This document shows, one piece after another, positions 1-11,350 of a DNA stretch of 64,000 bases. Position 1 is the stretch's first letter; each line of letters opens with the position of its first letter. Source of the stretch: Laburnicola sp. R22_1. Taxonomy: Eukaryota > Ascomycota > Dothideomycetes > Pleosporales > Didymosphaeriaceae. Location of the stretch: assembly GCA_014281115.1 (NCBI GenBank), contig JACONQ010000010.1, forward strand, positions 2,480,001 to 2,544,000, read 5' to 3'. The position numbers and the translations under genes are program-made. The notes below the pieces were generated by a model. The model had not been told where the DNA came from. It made no database searches and saw only the letters and a list, made by a program, of their open reading frames with translations.

Positions 1-3000
1 TGGGTATCCTCGTCTGGCCGCGAAGGCACGGTAGACCCGTTGTGAAGAGAAGTTTTGTTTGATTCATCGACGCTTGTGCCGTTCGTGAGAGGTCCAGTAG
101 GTGGAACCGGTCGCAAGGGTGTGACGGGAGGCATTGCTGTGGATGCAGGCACCGGCTCCCCAAGCACAATGGGACCGGATGTCTCGGTGGTGCCAGACTG
201 TTGTGGTGGTACGGCCGGTATGGCGGCTGCCTCGTTTCCAGCGGCCAGCTGCTTTTCGCGCTTCTCTAGCGCTGCCTTCTCTCGCTCGATCTCTCGCTGG
301 TAGACAGCATCACACTCAGCCACTATGCCCGGCGCAATAGTCTCGATATTGTGGATGTCAACCTCCACGTTCGCCAACATTTCGTTGGCCTTCAGAAGCC
401 TCTCTTGGTCTCCGAACAACTTGGCATCCTTTGCCAAGGTCTTAATGTCGAAAAGAAAGTCCTTTGGACGTTTGTAGTAACCATTGGAGAGTCGCTTCTC
501 GATGTTGATGAGATCAAGATTGTAGTATTTGTTTCCGCTTGTAACGTGCAGCAGAACATCAACCCCTTTAGCGTCCTTGGCCCGCGCCCAAGGGCGGCTA
601 TCCACGTGCTCCTGTTGCTGTTCAGGCGGAACGTCGGTGGATATGTGACCCGGATCATTCTCTTCGAGGAGGTAAGCATACCACTGCTCCTCCAGAACGG
701 GCTTGAAGAACTTTCGATAGGTCTTCTTCAGCTGGTCCATGATAGGTTGAATGGTAATCTTGAGTCTATTGAGCGTCATTCGATCCTGTTTCCTCTGCAG
801 CTTCTCTCGAGCTGCGAGTTCGCGAGGATCGACAACTGGAGCAACGATGGGCGCAGGTTCTAATACTGGAAGAACGCGTTTCTTTCGGTTATCTGGATCC
901 GGGAAGTCTGCCGGCGACATGCGAATGTAATGACTGATGTCATTGAAAAACTCCCGTCGTGCTTCTTGGTCTGGCCTATGAAGTACGTACTGGTTGTTCT
1001 TCGAGAAGGAAAAGAGGTCCATCATCATCTGTGGATCGGGACGGTCATCCTCGTTCTGTTGCTCCATTATGCCAAGAAGCAGGATGGGTTCGTTGGCGCT
1101 GATGCTACGTAGTAAAAGCTTGAAGGTCTTGATCGCAGGACCTGGGAGCGTTTGATACCACACGTCGACAGCCGGGATGTAGATGACACTAGGCTTGTGC
1201 CGCCGTACTTCGGTGAAGAGCTGCGTGACAGCGGCCTCTGGGGTCCGCGTCGGATCTTCGAGGATGGTCGGTAGATCGAAGGATTGCACATGAAGGCCCT
1301 CGATCTTACTCAGCAACGCCGCACCAAGGTATTGCTGGCCCATCCCCTGCAAGCCCTTGATAAGTAGGCGCGGACGGAAGATCCTGCTGCTCTCGAAATT
1401 CCTCATGGTCGTTTCGCGCTCAAAGCCCTTCTCGTCGTCTCTGTCATCGTACTGTGCCTCCTCCAGTGCAGTAAGCCTCTTCCTTCGTGGAATGAGCTTG
1501 TCGATCATCTGAATGACTTCAACGAGTGGTTTGCGCAACAACGGCTCGATACCCTTTGCGAGCGGCGCCGCACTTGATGTGACTGTGCGTTGAGAAGATG
1601 GCACGATTTTGTTGATTGAAATCATGAAATCCTTAGCGAGAACCTTGATCTGTTTCGGATCAATGAGAAGTTTCCGTTCGGAGGAGTAGATCTGGGGAAA
1701 AGTTCCCTGAACCGCGTTCAAAGAAGCTTCGGTACACAGCGCACGGAGATCGGCACCGCCATAGCCCTTCGTCAAGTCGGCAAGCTGGTCCATCATGGCA
1801 GGCTTCAAGGGCGGATCCCAGTTCTTCGTGTGGATATTGAGGATGGATTTTCGTCCCGCCGCGTCGGGCAGGGGAAAGTAAAATTCACGATCGAATCGTC
1901 CCGGTCGCCGCAAGGCAGGGTCGACCGAGTCGGGCCTGTTGGTTGCGCCAATAACAATGACTTGACCACGTCCATCCATACCATCCATGAGGGCCAGAAG
2001 CGTCGCCACAATGGAGGCGTGGATCTGTTCTTGTTTGCTTGAACGCACTGGCGCGAGACCGTCGATTTCATCAAAGAAGATGATGCTGGGTTGGTTCTTA
2101 CGGGCTTCCTCGAACAATAGACGGAGTTGTCGCTCGGCTTCGCCAACCCATTTGCTGAGTGCATCGGCACCTTTACGCATATAAAAGGTAACCTTCTGGC
2201 CCTGCTGGCTGACACTCGAGGCAAGAGCACGAGCGAGCAGTGTTTTACCAGTTCCCGGCGGACCGTGAAACAAGACACCTCGCGGAGGGGTGGTCTTGAA
2301 TTGGTGGAAGATCTCGGGATAGAGAAGTGGGAGCATGACCATTTCTTTGAGCTGGTTGATGTGGTTATCCAAACCGCCAACGCCGTCAAAGGTGACGTTC
2401 GTGTCAACACCCAGCGGGTCAGCATCTGCAAGAGCCTTCTTGTCCTTGACCTTGCCCAGATTGGCGGGACCTCCACCAGCTCCCGTTGCCTGTTGGGGAT
2501 CGGCACTGTGTGTCTGAGGGAAACCAAAACCGGGTGCGGTTGCGGTTGTCGGTGTCATGCCAACGGTGCCGCCATAAGACTTGGGCATTTTCTGCACCTC
2601 GTCATCGCTGCTGTCCGAGTCCGCGCCGGCCGTCGCACCAGCTTCCAGACCACCGCCAAATGGACCCTGGTTGCTGAAAAGACTGCGATATGTCGACCGC
2701 CCACCTCTGGAGCGTGACTTCTCGGCTGCCGCAGCGCCGGCCTCGTCGTCATCAAAGACAGCATTGAGCTCTGGGCGGACCAGGCGATAGTCGACCGTGT
2801 TACGGGCGCGTCGCTTGGGTCCTGCGTCGTAGGCGAGGTCGCTGTCGGGAACGCGCCTGTTAAGACGTCGTCGCTTACTCGGTTGCAACTCCTGGGCTTC
2901 CTCGGCCAGCTCATCGGCGTCGAGTGCAGAGTCTGCATCGGATGAGTTGGAGTGTCGACGGCTCCTGGTTCGCGTCTTTGCTCGAATGCGCGCAGATCTT

Positions 3001-4150
3001 CGACCTGAGCCTGAACCGCTATCTTCTGAGGTAGACTGGCGGCCCTTGACATCGTCTGCTTCTGACATCTCCTCTTCTTTCTCGTCGTCTCCAGCTGGCT
3101 CGAAGTCGCTGCTTTCGTCGACCCCTCGCTTCCGTTTCGCAGACTAGACAGCGTCAGCTTCAGACCATTTATGGAAGAACAGATACTCACCCTGAGGCTT
3201 CTACCACCACCGCGCGCGACAGGTCCCTCCTCCTCTTCTGAGTCTTCGTCAGCATCGGGTTGCGATTCTTGGATCACGCCATGCATCTCTTCCTCGTCAT
3301 CGTCGTCCTTGGCAACCTGCGCGTCGTGTTTGGGAGAGCCTTCGTGACTCGCCTGCACTTGGGTGTCGGTAGGCTCAGCAAGCAGGGCGTCGAGCGGCCC
3401 AACACTATCGTCACGACGCATGGAGTCTTCCTGAGACGCCTCCATGATGGCACTGGTCCTGGGAGCCTTGGTGCCTCTGGTGGCTCTTGGGGCGACGGGC
3501 TCAGGGCTGCGCGTCCCCTGGCGGACGATTTTAGCGTGTTTACCCGAGTCGGAGAGTTCGATGATGGGTTCTTCCACGTCGTGAGACAGGCGGCTGCTCC
3601 TACGCGTGCCCTGTACGTCGGGCGTCTTGCCGCGTGTGCCAGCGACAGACTTACTGCCCTGGCGGGTGCGCAAGTTCCTTCCGGTCGGAGGATTCATGAT
3701 GCTGGGTACTTTGAGCTTTACGATGAGCGAGGGCTTCAGGGGCTTCTCGACGCTCTGCTGGGCCCTGTTGCGGCGGCGCGGGGCAGGGCTGGCGAGTTCG
3801 TCGGCAGAAGGCGTGTCCTGGATCTCGTCGTCGTCGCTCTCCTCGTACTTGATCTGTTTCTTGGTCGCGCGACGCACGCTACGGCCGGTGTTTGGGTTGA
3901 TCTCGGGTTCTTCCGAAGCCGAGCGCTCGGTGAAGGAGTCGTCGGACACGATCTTGTCGTCTTCGTCCACGTCGGAGCCGCTGTAGGCGCGGCGCTGGCG
4001 TTTGGCACCCTTCTTCTTCGTGCCGCCCGGCGTGTGTCGCTTGCGACGCCTCTGAGGCGACGGGCGGTCGACAGCGTCCCAGTCGAGGTCTTCGGGGTCG
4101 GACGCGTTGGGGTCGAAGTTCTCAAGCTTCCTCTTGGTGCGATTCGACAT
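1..4150 (-). CDS. YTA7: Yta7/ATAD2-type AAA+ ATPase with bromodomain (C-terminus beyond window)
   Basis: Exons are 3191-4150 and <1-3143; the 47-nt intron 3144-3190 has a GTGAGT donor and a CTAG acceptor. The first 1,367 or so residues are present. An acidic, basic and Ser-rich N-terminus of about 500 residues precedes the first AAA domain, whose Walker A is GPPGTGKT (near residue 614) and Walker B is IIFFDEIDG. The second AAA module is degenerate (GLQGMGQQYLGA at the Walker A position). A bromodomain-like segment, including YYNLDLINIEKRL, lies near position 400, and the tail runs off the left edge. This order is that of the Yta7/Abo1/ATAD2 family, nuclear histone H3-H4 chaperone ATPases that load or evict nucleosomes and mark chromatin boundaries. 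The start ATG at 4150 opens a long clean frame. Family call is firm; the symbol is by homology. Confidence 0.93.
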
Positions 4151-5628
4151 GAGGATTGCTGCGGGCGAAGCGGCGTGCAGAAATGTCGGCCTTCAGCGGC
4201 CGTCGGGCGGCTTGGGTCGCGGGGAGCTGCGCTGAAGGGCTACGGCGCACTGATTTGAGCTCCGAATAAAGGGAGCATCTGCAGCGGAACGTATTCCGTT
4301 TGCGTTCACGACCGCGATCAGAAATGGGGCGTTGGTAGCGTGCGGTTGCTCGGGGTGCTGCTGCTGTTGATGCGACGATGGCGGATGACGCGCTACACCA
4401 CAGGTAGGAGTCGGGTGCGCTGAGGACGGCTGCAGCACGAAGCGAGCGGGGCAGCTGGAATTTGCAGACGAGCTGAAATGCGCAGGAAGTCGGCTGCGAT
4501 GTAAAGTGGGGGAGCGGACGATGGGTGAGTGTTTCGCGGTGTGCTGGGGAGTGGCCGCAGTTCGCTCCAGCGCTTGGACCGCAAAGTTGCCTAGCCCACC
4601 GACCACATTTTGGAACCGCGGAAACACACTTTCACCACCGACGACAACAAGCACTATTCTTCCACCGTTTCCCGCTCGAAAAGCCCCGTTCGTATCTGGA
4701 ATCGACGTTCCGAATTGGAAAGATCAGAACCGGCGACTTTTCGGGAGTCTCCCGAGGGCCCCTGACGGGCAATTCGAAGACGCAAAACGCAGCCATCAGA
4801 ACCATGCTGCCGGCGATCGACTGCAGGTACAAATGCGGCTCAAAAGCTTGTCCCCAGTGCCATCGCTGTCAACGATCTGTGGGGAAGCACGTGGTGCACG
4901 TGCCAACCCCAGGGCGCAGGCCGCATTTCACGCTCCGGCTCTTGTCTTAGGGGTCGCTCTGGGCCATGACGTCTTTTGTCGTCGAAATTGCTCGTTCTTG
5001 ATCAATCACTTGTGGTTCGGCAATGGTATAGATTGCACAGCTTATGCGGCTTCACCGTGGCCAGCGCATCGCATACCTACTAACATCGAACATGATATCA
5101 TAATTCATCGATAGCATCTGTATTCGTGGAAACGCCCAAAGTCTAGATTCCGTGCTTGCGCAGGTGCTGCGCTCCGTTGATCCCTGGCGCGATCCAAAGT
5201 TTGGATAGGCCATGACTAAGCGCCGTTGGTGTTGCAGGCGAGCCGCCCATCTTAGGCCACTAGGGCATGTACAGTGTGCGCACATCACAATGGTGAGCCC
5301 TCGAAGAATACGTATAGTATCAATCCAGCAGTTCTACATGTTTGTTTGCTGTCTTTGCTCTCTTGGTATCTTATATTTACAGCCTGACCCTAGGCCTCAA
5401 CCTTGAGCATTCTCCCTCTGTGAGGTCCACTATATACAACACCGAAACTCTAGCGTATGAACCAGCGCAGGGACTCCATATCATACATGCCGCTCCAAAA
5501 AACTAGTGTACAGACCATGGATATATCAGAATATACAGATGCTCCTCAGAGTCATGCAGGAATACACGGCAACACTGTGCCACATCGTGGAGTGGAGGTG
5601 AGGGCAATCATTCAAAAGACGACCTCTC
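4151..5628. other. Intergenic spacer: YTA7 promoter and downstream flank of the next gene
   Basis: About 1.5 kb separating two minus-strand genes. Open frames here (for example 4506-5114 on plus) are low-complexity and match no family I recognise. The part next to 4150 should hold the YTA7 promoter and 5' leader. I see no repeat, RNA gene or mobile element. Confidence 0.6.
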
Positions 5629-6550
5629 CTATTCTTCGGCAATGATGCGATCGATAGCTGTACTGGAAGTTAGATGTAATAAGATTTATAATCATCACGA
5701 GAGGGGTCATACCTAGGCCGTCATCTCGCAAGTAGCCGTTGCAGTCAATCTTCCATTTTACCCCCTTCACTTCAACGTATGCAACTCCAAATTGAAGAAT
5801 GGCGAACTTGAACCGAAGAAAGAAGGATGTCCACTTTTGCTCGATCCAACGGGCACTGATTTCCCATATGCGAGGCAATATCGACATTTCTCCCAAGCCC
5901 TCTGAGATTTTCTGATGCCGCGCTCGATCGGCCTCGACAATCTCCTGTCTTATCGGCGCTGTCTTTTCGTTGATAGTCGCGTCCCAGATATCAGTTTCGA
6001 TCACCTCTTCTCGATTCCACGGTGCCTTTCTCCCCCGGACCCGCAGCTGGATGCGTCCGCCCAACGAAGCTGGTATCACTTCCAACGTAGAGATTCGGCG
6101 GACCGGTCGCTGGTAGAGCCCCAGGCCAATGATGCTGAAAGCCACCCCAATGACCATGTAGGTAGGGGCGACAAAGAATGACAGACCCGGAGGTAGATTC
6201 TGGACCCACCAGAAACTAAAGCAGCCTATGCCGGCAGCTATAGTCGCCCATCCATAAACGTTGAACAGATACTTGCGCCGCTCTGGCTCCTTGTATAACA
6301 GGACCGGCTGTCGCGTCTGCATGACGGTTCGGAGGACAGGATCAGAGTTCATGTACGATGCGGCGGACATAGAAGGAGAGCGGGCAGCTAACGCGTATCG
6401 CAGCCATGTTGACGACGAGAATGCTCGGCTGGGGGTCTGTATTCGAGCGACTTGGGGTCTTGCGTGAAGTAGGGTAGTGCGGAGGGAAGACGGCAGGCGT
6501 AGGGCGTGCGGGTGGAGGAAGCTGCTTACTCCCCGAGATAAAGCAGCCAT
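5629..6550 (-). CDS. Mitochondrial two-helix membrane protein, TMEM70/TMEM186/TMEM223-like (tentative)
   Basis: Exons 5713-6550 and 5629-5657 encode 288 residues; the 55-nt intron 5658-5712 uses GTATGA and ends TACAG, giving the tail AIDRIIAEE. A further intron, 6552-6599 (GTGAGT...CGTAG), lies in the 5' leader and ends one base before the chosen ATG. Residues 1-65 are Arg/Ser/Ala-rich with no acidic residues until later, like a mitochondrial targeting peptide. Two hydrophobic helices follow (about residues 105-125, beginning YGWATIAAG, and 130-150, VAPTYMVIGVAFSIIGLGL), then a soluble basic domain. A short N-terminal motif (LLYKEPERRKY), two close helices and a C-terminal domain resemble the TMEM70/186/223 group of respiratory-complex assembly proteins. 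The match is by layout only. It is divergent from PDX1, with a transposon between them. Confidence 0.72.
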
Positions 6551-6709
6551 GCTACGGAACGTCAGTTGTGAGCACCATCTAGACACTGCAGAGACTCACT
6601 TGACGGATTGTGAGTGATCATGCGGTGACACATGCAGCCGTCGCATCAAGCTCGAAAATGTCAAGCCACTATTTCGGTCGGCGAGCGCGCTCGGGCCCCC
6701 GCGCGGGTA

Positions 6710-6755
6710 CCGTAGCTTGGCAGCCCGTGCAACACGTCAGCTCATGCAACACCCC
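6710..6755 (+). repeat. Left terminal inverted repeat of the Fot1-like element
   Basis: 46 bp beginning CCGTAGCTTGG and ending CAACACCCC, next to the TA at 6708-6709. It matches the complement of 8801-8846 at every base. Confidence 0.95.
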
Positions 6756-6759
6756 GCAA

Positions 6760-8681
6760 TGCAGCGCACCAACTTTAACGCGTCGCATCTCTACTAATAT
6801 AGATCTAATTAAGGCTGCGATAGCAGCTATTAAATCGCAGGAACTAGGAGAAAACTTTTTATATAAACAAGTTGCTAGAGATTATAGTGTTGTTGTTTCT
6901 ACACTAACGCGCCAGCATTAACGCGTCACGCAGATATATACAGATAGGATAGAAAAACAACGCAATCTTAACAGCTATTAAGAGGCAGAGCTTCTATAAT
7001 ATATTAAACACCTTACTAAACGTGGCCTTTCTCCTACACAGCAGATAATACAAAGCTTTGCTTCTACTATTACTTAAAAGGAGGTCTCTTTATTATAAGT
7101 TAATCGCTTTATGCGGCGTCACGCTAAATCCTTAATATTACAATAGATAACTAGCATTAATAGGAATTACTATAAAGCTAATTCTCCTACTAAATATAAG
7201 CTCTACTTTAAGCTTCTATAGTATAAGAATAAGTCGTACTTAATTAAGGCCTAGAATACCTACAATATAGACGAGAAAGGCTTTCTACTTAGCATTACCT
7301 CTCGCTTAAAGAGGATCTTTAATAGGCCTCTATATTAGAGCAAGGCTATAAGATAAGCTATTTAGGATGGTAGCTATGTATAGATATCGCTCATCGCCTA
7401 TATCTACGCTAATAGTTCTGCTCTAGACCTAGCTCTTATCTATTAGACTGTCTCTACGAATATATAATTAAGCTAGATTAAGGATATTAATCCTTAGCGC
7501 CATTAGGCCTTTATTATAGTATTAGATTCTAGCTAGTTAAATAATTAGATTAGTCTTGCATAGCTATAGTAGGTGTTTAATCGCCTTATAAAGGCTACGC
7601 TAGGCGATTATATTAACTATTAATTATAGATAGCTATAGATTCTATATTACTATAGAGTTTATTAACTTCTATAATCGCAATAGGATTCTACTAGCTATC
7701 TATCCGCCTTATTTAACGCATACGCTATAGCCTCTTAATATCTGCGTCTTTAAGCCTCTATTAATAGCATATTTAAATTAGATATTAGCCTTTATAAATA
7801 ACAGTCAGGGGCTTAGCTTAATTGCTAAGAGAGACTTCTTCACATTATTCTAGGATGCCTAGATTAATACTATAAGGCCGCTATTAATACTCCGCGCCTT
7901 TAAGGCTACTAGTATCTCTTCACTAAATCTAGTAACTATTCTTAAGAGATTTAATTAGAAATTAGATTAGGCTAAGCCACCTAAGCAGCAATTATAAGAG
8001 AGCTCTACCTTAGTACTTAGTGCTTTAGATTAGAGAAAAATTAATTAGCTACTAAAGGCTCATGCGAATATAGGGAATAGTAATAGGGCTAAGAAGCTAA
8101 GTTAAACTGTACACTATATCTCTATACAAGCTTAGCTTGTAGAGTATAAAAACAAAGGCCTATAAGAGGCTCTAGTAACTTAAAAAAAGCGCTTAAAGCG
8201 AGGCAGGCCTTTGCCTTTTGATTAGCTAGATAAGTATTATAGTAGAGCTGTTTTCTAGTCACCTTATAGCGTACAGCGAGCGCGCGATCGTCAACACTAG
8301 AAAGATATTAAGGAGCAGCAATTACAGCTTTAAAAAAGGGAACAAGCAGAGACTTGTCAGGCTAGCCAGCAGCTTAAGAAAAGGCTTCTCTAGGAGAGGC
8401 GCGTTGCGTAGGCAGCAGCTAGAGAGGCGCGCGCAAAGGAGAGAGCTAATTAGGCTGCTAAGCGACGCCTCCAGCAGCAGGCTCGCAAGACCCAATAACA
8501 ACTCTAGAAACGTCTTAAAATTGCTAAAAAGGGAAGTTAGAGAGCCCTTAAGGCTACTCCTATAGTTACAAAGAGACAGAGCTCTACGCCAGCACCTATA
8601 GGCGTTAACAAAGCTGCATCAGCTGCATCAACTCCATTAACGCGCAGAGGCCGAATCATCCAAACACTAATTAGATATTAA
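6760..8681 (+). pseudogene. Relic Fot1/pogo transposase (DDE superfamily)
   Basis: Readable pieces identify the family. Near 6800-6920 is an N-terminal helix-turn-helix (IDLIKAAIAAIKSQ, then VARDYSVVVSTLTR). Near 7260-7280 is YNIDEKGF, the conserved motif around the first catalytic Asp. From about 8170 to the stop near 8679-8681 is the basic, Arg/Ala-rich tail ending with RRGRIIQT. Between and within these pieces are dozens of TAG and TAA codons and apparent frame changes, so no functional transposase can be made. Many stops would be Gln codons before C-to-T change, as expected from RIP. The original start cannot be fixed. Confidence 0.88.
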
Positions 8682-8800
8682 TAATCTAAGTAGCTAGCAA
8701 TTATCTATAGGCCTACAAGAGCTTAAATCTAGAAAATCTCATAATAATATTGTTTGTGGGCGTCTCTATAGCCTCATGCTGCTGGCCGAGCGATCATGTT

Positions 8801-8846
8801 GGGGTGTTGCATGAGCTGACGTGTTGCACGGGCTGCCAAGCTACGG
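8801..8846 (-). repeat. Right terminal inverted repeat of the Fot1-like element
   Basis: Exact reverse complement of 6710-6755, followed by the duplicated TA at 8847-8848. It ends 88 bp upstream of the PDX1 start codon. Confidence 0.95.
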
Positions 8847-8935
8847 TAGTTCCCCCAGCAAGCTCGACTTTCTTCAACAACCCGATACCTTGCGCATCTC
8901 AGTTCACGACCGCCCATCCGCGTCAATTGCGCTTC

Positions 8936-10408
8936 ATGGCTTCCATTGCCGTGGCATGTAGGTTGTCGGCGCGTGCTGCGGGCCGGCAGCTTCGAAGTCA
9001 TGGCACCCGTAGAGGTAGGAGCTGGCAGTTCGGGGAATTAACATCGGACTGACAATTGTATACAGCTTTCCACGCTGGACAGGCCTGCCTCGCAGCCCAG
9101 AACTTCAACATGCCGGCCCTTTCACCGACCATGACCGAAGGCAATATCGCGACCTGGAAGATCAAAGAAGGTACGACCGGACCTAGACCGAGTCTACCCG
9201 CGGGTGACGAGAGCGGAGGCTGACGAGCTTAGGCGACTCTTTCGTTGCAGGCGATGTTCTACTCGATATCGAGACGGACAAGGCCCAGATGGACGTGGAG
9301 GCGCAAGATGATGGTGTGCTTGCAAAGATTCTGGTATGCTTCATTGCATTGGAGGTGTAAGACTGGGGCTGATGCGGAATAGCAAGGCGATGGGTCCAAG
9401 GCCGTTCAAGTTGGCACACGTATAGCGGTTACTGCTGAACCGGGTGACGATATCAGTGCTCTCGAATTACCTGCGGAAGACAACAAGCCCTCCACCGAGG
9501 CTCCCAAGGAACAACCCAAGTCGGAACCATCATCAGCTCCCAAGAAGGAGGCTTCTGCGCCTGAGTCGAAGCCCGCTTCTTCGGGCAGTCCCAAGAATGT
9601 CGCTGGGAAAGCTTACAAGCAGACCTATCCCCTGTACCCGTCGGTACAACATCTGCTTATACAGAATGGGCTACCAAAGGAGGAGGCCGACAAGATACCC
9701 GCAACTGGTCCGAACGGCAGACTACTGAAGGGCGATGTGCTGGCATATCTTGGGCATATCTCCAGGTCCGCTGCCTCCGAAGCAGCAAAACGTTTAGAGA
9801 AGCTGTCACACCTGGACCTTTCGAACATCAAGGCCGCCGCTCCGAAGCAAAAACCAGCTCCTGAGGCATCTGCAGCGGTTGCAGAAGAACCCAAGGTCGT
9901 CGAGGAGGTGGATGTTGAGGTCTCTCTACCCATCACGCTCACGTCTGCTACGGCAGTTCAAAAGCGCGTGCACGATTCTATTGGAGTATTCCTACCTCTC
10001 TCAACCTTCATCGCGCGCGCCGCAGAGCTCGCCAACGAGGAGTTGCCCCGTTCCCAGACATCGAAGCCTTCGGCGGATGAGCTCTTCAACGCAGTTCTTG
10101 GCCTGGACAAGGTAGCTGGAAAGCAGTACTCTCGCGGCAACTTTGTGCCCCAAGTCAAGGCGTTTGCGTCCAGCACTTCAAAGCCGAGGATTCCCACCAA
10201 GAAACTCGACGTTCTAGACTTGCTCCTAAGCGGAAAGAACACGCCTGCGAGCAAGCCATCGGCCGTCAAGAATACTTTCCAGACGCCGTCGGCCAGTGTG
10301 AACATGTTTAGCGTGAGCGTACCGAAAGGCGACGAGCGGAGAGGACGCGTTTTCCTGGAGCGCGTCAAGATGGCGCTGGAAAGCGACCCGGGACGGCTAG
10401 TCATCTAG
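8936..10408 (+). CDS. PDX1: Pyruvate dehydrogenase complex protein X / E3-binding protein
   Basis: Four exons, 8936-9014, 9066-9170, 9233-9333 and 9383-10408, encode 436 residues; introns are 49-62 nt with CTGAC-like branch sites. A mitochondrial presequence ([20 protein letters not shown]) leads into a lipoyl domain starting [13 protein letters not shown], with the lipoylated Lys in the ETDKAQMD turn. A peripheral-subunit-binding domain follows (about residues 185-220, [19 protein letters not shown]...[13 protein letters not shown]). The C-terminal region lacks the acetyltransferase HxxxD motif, which separates it from catalytic E2 (Lat1). In this family the protein anchors dihydrolipoamide dehydrogenase to the E2 core in the mitochondrial matrix. 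Its promoter is squeezed by the Fot1-like element ending 88 bp before the ATG. Confidence 0.93.
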
Positions 10409-11350
10409 GTGGCTTGCCCTGTAATTTGCATGTACTAGAAGTTATGATTCTATTCTTGCGACATTTAATAGATAGCGCAAGACTTTCATGAACCCCCGCT
10501 ATCTCCCTGGCTCTCCCACCTATTATTGTGCATGTATCGCATCGCATCGACTCTACTGGCTCACTTCCGGGTTACCCGATGCGAGGTGAGCCGTCAATGG
10601 GTCCCCGCTATTCTGCAGAAGCGTCTCCGGCTCGGGTCGTGTTCACACTCTATTGAGTATACCTACATAGTAGGTACTATATGACGGGGACCCAGGAACC
10701 AGAAATGGCGGCAGAGCCTCATGGCCAGCGGCACTCAACATGAACAGACAGATAGTGATCGCGGGTTCTCTACAGGGGTGGATGCCTCAACGCGGATCCT
10801 GATTCCTCAACACGGTGACGGGTGACGGGCGGCGGCGGCTGTCACGGGACTTTCGGTGTGCTTAAGCCCGTGGTCCCCACGCGAACGAGGCCCTGCAGGC
10901 TTTGGCGATCACACCATGAGTGAGATTGGCGGTGTGCGGTATTGGTAATGCTCCGACTCATCCCCAGAAGAACAAAAACTGGCGAGAGATATTGTACCTA
11001 CTTGGGCACACCCAGCTGTAGATACGTAGTCGCATTCTGATGAATGAATGCAGGACCACGAGAAACCGTACATGTCTCACTGTTGTGTTGTGCCCCGTCC
11101 GGCCCAGCGCCCCTGCCCGTGCCTTCCTCCACGATTTCCCCGAGCGACGCTAATCGATAGCTGGCTATGAAATTTTGTCTGGGCATAGCTTCGCGCCGAA
11201 ACCCGCACTGCTCAAGCTCCTCCACGGCTCGTTGCTGGCCGACTCCCTCACTCTCTCTCTTCCTTCCCCCTTCCATTACTTCAATTCGACTCGTCGCCCA
11301 TCGTGAAGTGCCATTGATATCTTTACACGTGTGCACACGCCTCCTTCGCC
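10409..11350. other. Intergenic region: PDX1 downstream flank and carrier-gene promoter
   Basis: About 940 bp, GC-rich, no supported gene. The last 150 bp before 11351 is a pyrimidine-rich leader (CTCACTCTCTCTCTTCC and similar), common just upstream of fungal starts. Confidence 0.55.

Larger units (their letters stand above)
6708..8848. mobile_element. Fot1/pogo-type DNA transposon with perfect 46-bp inverted ends, interior RIP-degraded
   Basis: The element spans 6710-8846 (2,137 bp) and is flanked by a TA duplication at 6708-6709 and 8847-8848. The left end 6710-6755 and right end 8801-8846 are exact reverse complements over 46 bp. The interior is a decayed transposase. TA targets and this size fit Fot1-like elements of the Tc1/mariner-pogo superfamily. 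Interior CpA sites appear largely replaced by TpA, the RIP signature. It lies between the divergent mitochondrial-protein gene (start 6550) and PDX1 (start 8936), 158 bp and 88 bp from their start codons. Confidence 0.93.

Noticed and set aside
3260..4258. 332-codon plus-strand frame opposite YTA7
   Set aside because: Shadow of the low-complexity YTA7 N-terminus; crosses its start and promoter.
4506..5114. 202-codon plus-strand frame upstream of YTA7
   Set aside because: Mixed composition without domain, splice support or recognisable relative.
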